Shown here: positions 61,097 through 64,000 of the stretch, one piece after another | How the letters are laid out: every line of letters begins with the position of its first letter | Numbering within the stretch: position 1 is the stretch's first letter | Source of the DNA: Clostridiaceae bacterium | GTDB lineage: Bacteria > Bacillota > Clostridia > Oscillospirales > Acutalibacteraceae | Length of the DNA: 64,000 nt | NCBI GenBank assembly: GCA_016288315.1 | Contig: JAEEYU010000055.1 | Coordinates: forward strand, 90,417 to 154,416 | Reading direction: 5' to 3' | Notes under the pieces: model-generated | What the model saw: only the letters and a program-made list of their open reading frames with translations | What the model was told of the DNA's origin: nothing | Database searches by the model: none | Translations under genes and position numbers: made by a program

Positions 61097-61750
61097 TTGA
61101 AAAAACATATTTGCAGTATTTTTGCCGCAGGGACTTATTATAATTATGAAAAACCGGTTAAAGGCAGTCTCGTTATTGCCGCAGACGGCGGCTGTGATTA
61201 TTTGCTTTCGCAAAATATTAAACCTGATTATGCAATCGGCGATTTTGACTCAGGCAAATGTCCTGAAGATATTCCTGCAATAAGATTAAATCCCGTCAAA
61301 GATGAAACAGATACTTTTGAAGCTGTTAAACTCGGTATTGAAAAAGGCTGCAATGAATTTCATTTTTTCGGTGCAACAGGAGGCAGAAGTGCACATACAT
61401 TTGCAAATATTCAGACTCTTGCCATGCTGGCACAAAAGGGTATGAGCGGTTTTATTTATGCAGACAATGAAATCTTTACCGTAATACATGATGGAAAGAT
61501 TACATTTGATAAAGAATCGAAAGGATATCTGTCTGTTTTTTCACTTGATATAAAATGTGATGGCGTCTTTGAAAAAGGTCTTAAATATTCGCTTGATAAT
61601 TATAATCTTTCAAATTCATACCCCGTAGGCGTCAGCAATGAGTTCGTAGGCAATGAAGCCGAAATATCTGTCAAAAGCGGTAATCTTTTGATTATTTACA
61701 CGTTCAACGCAAAAGTTAAATCAATAACAAATAAATCCGGCGATGAGTAA
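61097..61750 (+). CDS. thiamine diphosphokinase
   Basis: VIAADGGCDYLLSQNIKPDYAIGDFDSG, KDETDTFEAVKLGIEKGCNEFHFFGATGGRSAHTFANIQTL. Confidence 0.94.
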   Translation: MKKHICSIFAAGTYYNYEKPVKGSLVIAADGGCDYLLSQNIKPDYAIGDFDSGKCPEDIPAIRLNPVKDETDTFEAVKLGIEKGCNEFHFFGATGGRSAHTFANIQTLAMLAQKGMSGFIYADNEIFTVIHDGKITFDKESKGYLSVFSLDIKCDGVFEKGLKYSLDNYNLSNSYPVGVSNEFVGNEAEISVKSGNLLIIYTFNAKVKSITNKSGDE

Positions 61751-61765
61751 TTAAACTCACCGCCG
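61738..61765. terminator. hairpin between convergent thiamine diphosphokinase and deacetylase genes
   Basis: CGGCGATGAG...CTCACCGCCG stem with one mismatch, followed by TTTAAAATTTATTT. Confidence 0.6.
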
Positions 61766-61773
61766 TTTAAAAT

Positions 61774-62472
61774 TTATTTGGCTAAAAGAACTTCTTTGTT
61801 TGTTCCGTAAAAGATATCTTCACGGTTGCTTATAATTTTACAGAATTCATCAAATTCGCTCCACCTGTTGAATAAATCAAATTCATAAGAATGTCCCCAG
61901 ATATAAAACAATTGAGGTTTGTCCGTTTCAAGTTCAACAAATCTTTTACCGAGTTCAAACATTTTATCAAAATCATTATGCCAGATTGTCGGCTCAAATT
62001 CAAATAAATTGCTTTGCAGTTCAAAAGAGTTATTGCTTATAGCTGTTCTGCAGTATTTTATTCCTGTATTATTTTTTATCAATTCTGAAACTCTTCTGTC
62101 AAAATTAACGCCCCCGCTGGGATAAGCAAAGCCGACAACTTCATAACCTGCAAGCTCAGATAATGCAATTCTGTCTTCTTCAACTTCTCTGATTATTTCT
62201 TCATCGCACAGCTCGGGAAGTCTGGGATGAGAAACCGTGTGTGAAGCAATTTCATGACCTTTGTAAATATCTCTTATTTCTTCAGGTCTGGGTTTACAAT
62301 GAGCAACAGTTATGCCGTTGATTACAAGCAGATTTGCATTTCCAAGCAATCCGGAATTAATGTTGAAAGTGCATTTTAATCCGTATTTATTCAATATATC
62401 AATAAAACGTCTGTCCTGAGTCACTCCGTCATCATAACTGAATGTTATTGCCTTCATTTTTCCGTTAAACAC
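61774..62472 (-). CDS. polysaccharide deacetylase family protein
   Basis: AITFSYDDGVTQDRRFIDILNKYGLKCTFNIN, EIASHTVSHPRL, VGFAYPSG. GTG start at 62472 after AGAGGTGAT. Confidence 0.92.
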   Translation of the reverse strand: MFNGKMKAITFSYDDGVTQDRRFIDILNKYGLKCTFNINSGLLGNANLLVINGITVAHCKPRPEEIRDIYKGHEIASHTVSHPRLPELCDEEIIREVEEDRIALSELAGYEVVGFAYPSGGVNFDRRVSELIKNNTGIKYCRTAISNNSFELQSNLFEFEPTIWHNDFDKMFELGKRFVELETDKPQLFYIWGHSYEFDLFNRWSEFDEFCKIISNREDIFYGTNKEVLLAK

Positions 62473-62490
62473 AATAATCACCTCTTTTAA

Positions 62491-62519
62491 ATTATACAAT
62501 AATAATCTATAATTATCAA
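62491..62519 (-). promoter_or_regulatory. sigma-A-like promoter for the deacetylase gene
   Basis: On the minus strand: TTGATA - 17 nt - TATAAT - 8 nt - GGTGAT - 4 nt - GTG. Confidence 0.75.
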
Positions 62520-62529
62520 ATGTATTTTA

Positions 62530-62558
62530 TTGCTAAATAGTAATTTTTATGATATTAT
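62530..62558 (+). promoter_or_regulatory. sigma-A-like promoter closely abutting SD AGGTGAT for GDPD
   Basis: TTGCTA - 17 nt - TATTAT - 6 nt - GGTGAT (62565-62570) - 4 nt - ATG. The ORF-track start 62530 is the -35 element. Confidence 0.65.
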
Positions 62559-62574
62559 TAATCAGGTGATTTGT

Positions 62575-63423
62575 ATGATTGATTTTGAAAAATCCATATT
62601 TGAAAACACAAGAGATAATCTAATTCTTTGCGCTCACAGGGGACTTTCTTCGGCGGATATTCCATGCAACACGTTATCCGCTTTCAAAGCGGCTGTTATG
62701 GCAGGTGCAGGTATGGTTGAACTTGATGTTTCGATCAGCAGAGACGGTAAATATTTTGTGTTTCATCCGGGTATGGAGCATGCACATCTGAATAAAAAGA
62801 AATTAATTGCCGTTATGAAATCCGAAAAGGTTAAAAAACTGAAGTTTGTCAACCAGGATAACTGTGCGACTGATTTCGGCATAAACAAACTTGAGGAAAT
62901 ATTTAATTATCTTAAGGGCAAGTGTTATATTAATGTTGACAAATTCTGGACTGATGTTCGCGGTATTACCGAATGCATCCGCAAATGCGGAGTGGAAAAA
63001 CAGGTAATTGTCAAAACAAGCACAAATAAAAAACATATTGATGAAGTGAAAAAGTATGCACGAGATTTAATGTTTATGCCAATTGTCAGGCATAAAGACG
63101 ATATCACAGATTCTCTTGTTGAACAAGGCATCAACTGCATCGGTGCTGAAGTGCTTTTCCAAAAAGAGGATGAACCCGTTGCATCTGAAGAATACATCAA
63201 TTATATGCACAGTAAGGGCAGAATAGTTTTTGCCAATGCAATTGTTTATAATAAAAATGATGTTCTTGCAGCAGGACACTCGGATGATAATTCGATTTCA
63301 ATATCTCCGGATTATGGCTGGGGCTGGCTGGCAGACAAGGGCTTTGACGTTATTCAGACAGACTGGTGTTTGCTTGCAAAAGATTATCTTGAAAAAAAGA
63401 ATGCGGTGTTTTTCAATGATTGA
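62575..63423 (+). CDS. glycerophosphodiester phosphodiesterase family protein
   Basis: LCAHRGLSSADIPCNTLSAFKAAVMAGAGMVELDVSISRDGKYFVFHPG. Confidence 0.9.
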   Translation: MIDFEKSIFENTRDNLILCAHRGLSSADIPCNTLSAFKAAVMAGAGMVELDVSISRDGKYFVFHPGMEHAHLNKKKLIAVMKSEKVKKLKFVNQDNCATDFGINKLEEIFNYLKGKCYINVDKFWTDVRGITECIRKCGVEKQVIVKTSTNKKHIDEVKKYARDLMFMPIVRHKDDITDSLVEQGINCIGAEVLFQKEDEPVASEEYINYMHSKGRIVFANAIVYNKNDVLAAGHSDDNSISISPDYGWGWLADKGFDVIQTDWCLLAKDYLEKKNAVFFND

Positions 63424-63949
63424 AAAGAGAAATTATGAAGTCAATAAATTCATAAAGCTCGGCAGCGGCACCGTGAACGGTCAGGGTATCGGACCGGTAA
63501 GTCAGATGCGTTACGGCTTATTTCCGATGTCGTTTAACGGCTGCGAAATGATTGCGATATATAATTTTCTTCTTCTTGAAAAATTAGATAATCCCGGACT
63601 TGCCGAAATTGCCCGTGAGATGTATCCTCACAGCGGAGTGCTGATGGGCTTGTTCGGTTCAAATCCATTTTTACTTCATAAATTCTTTGATTATAGAAAC
63701 ATAAAAATTAATAGATATTACAATATTAAGAGTTTCTTCAGTCAACTTGAATCTTCCAAATTCGGAATAGTATCTTTCTGGAATGCACACCATCCCTTTC
63801 ATGGTCTTCACACGGTATGTGTTGAAAGTGTTGATAACGGAATAAGAGTATATAACAGAAGCAATAAAAAAGACGTTCCGGTTGAATATAAGAATTACAG
63901 TGAATTTGTTGACAGAGCCCGGTTTATATGCGGCTATTTATTCAAGTGA
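63416..63949 (+). CDS. C39/papain-like cysteine peptidase-fold protein
   Basis: FPMSFNGCEMIAIYNFLLLEK (Cys), HHPFHGLHTVCVES (His), IRVYNRS (Asn). ATG at 63416 overlaps the GDPD stop; the track start 63230 is inside GDPD. Confidence 0.65.
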   Translation: MIEKRNYEVNKFIKLGSGTVNGQGIGPVSQMRYGLFPMSFNGCEMIAIYNFLLLEKLDNPGLAEIAREMYPHSGVLMGLFGSNPFLLHKFFDYRNIKINRYYNIKSFFSQLESSKFGIVSFWNAHHPFHGLHTVCVESVDNGIRVYNRSNKKDVPVEYKNYSEFVDRARFICGYLFK

Positions 63950-64000
63950 TTAATTGACACATATTTAATTAAATGATAAAATTTTTAAAACTGAACAGAA

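Noticed and set aside
1-64000. Defence system, prophage, integron, CRISPR or biosynthetic gene cluster
   Set aside because: No integrase, transposase, Cas, toxin-antitoxin pair, nuclease-helicase island or NRPS/PKS/RiPP signature was found. The window is mainly core genome, so I cannot claim a novel multi-gene system here.

Overview
This 64-kb window is a densely coded, low-GC chromosomal segment, most consistent with a Clostridia (Oscillospiraceae/Ruminococcaceae-like) bacterium; that taxonomic call is inferred. It is mostly core genome: aconitase (cut by the left edge), FtsK/SpoIIIE, YgiQ-type radical SAM, MiaB-YmcA/YlbF-MutS-MutL-MiaA, a division cluster (YggS-SepF-DivIVA-LspA-RluD), split transketolase, RmlA/RmlC, IleRS, ProC, OTC, pyruvate kinase, RNase HI, RNase J-GdpP-L9-DnaB-TilS-HPRT-FtsH, TrxB and formate-THF ligase. 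There is a modest accessory layer: DUF4091, GH36, GH125, two paralogous lipoproteins, a secreted hydrolase-like protein, and GDPD plus a papain-like protein. I saw no rRNA, tRNA, CRISPR array, prophage, transposase or obvious defence island. The most interesting signals are regulatory. (i) A recurrent geometry places the SD motif GGTGAT exactly 6 nt after a -10 box and 3-5 nt before the start codon, which predicts 10-13 nt leaders. (ii) A complete Ile-specific T-box precedes ileS, with an apparently non-consensus antiterminator bulge. (iii) A perfect hairpin sits between the SD and the ATG of RNase J. Several ORF-track starts were corrected because they fall on promoter elements.
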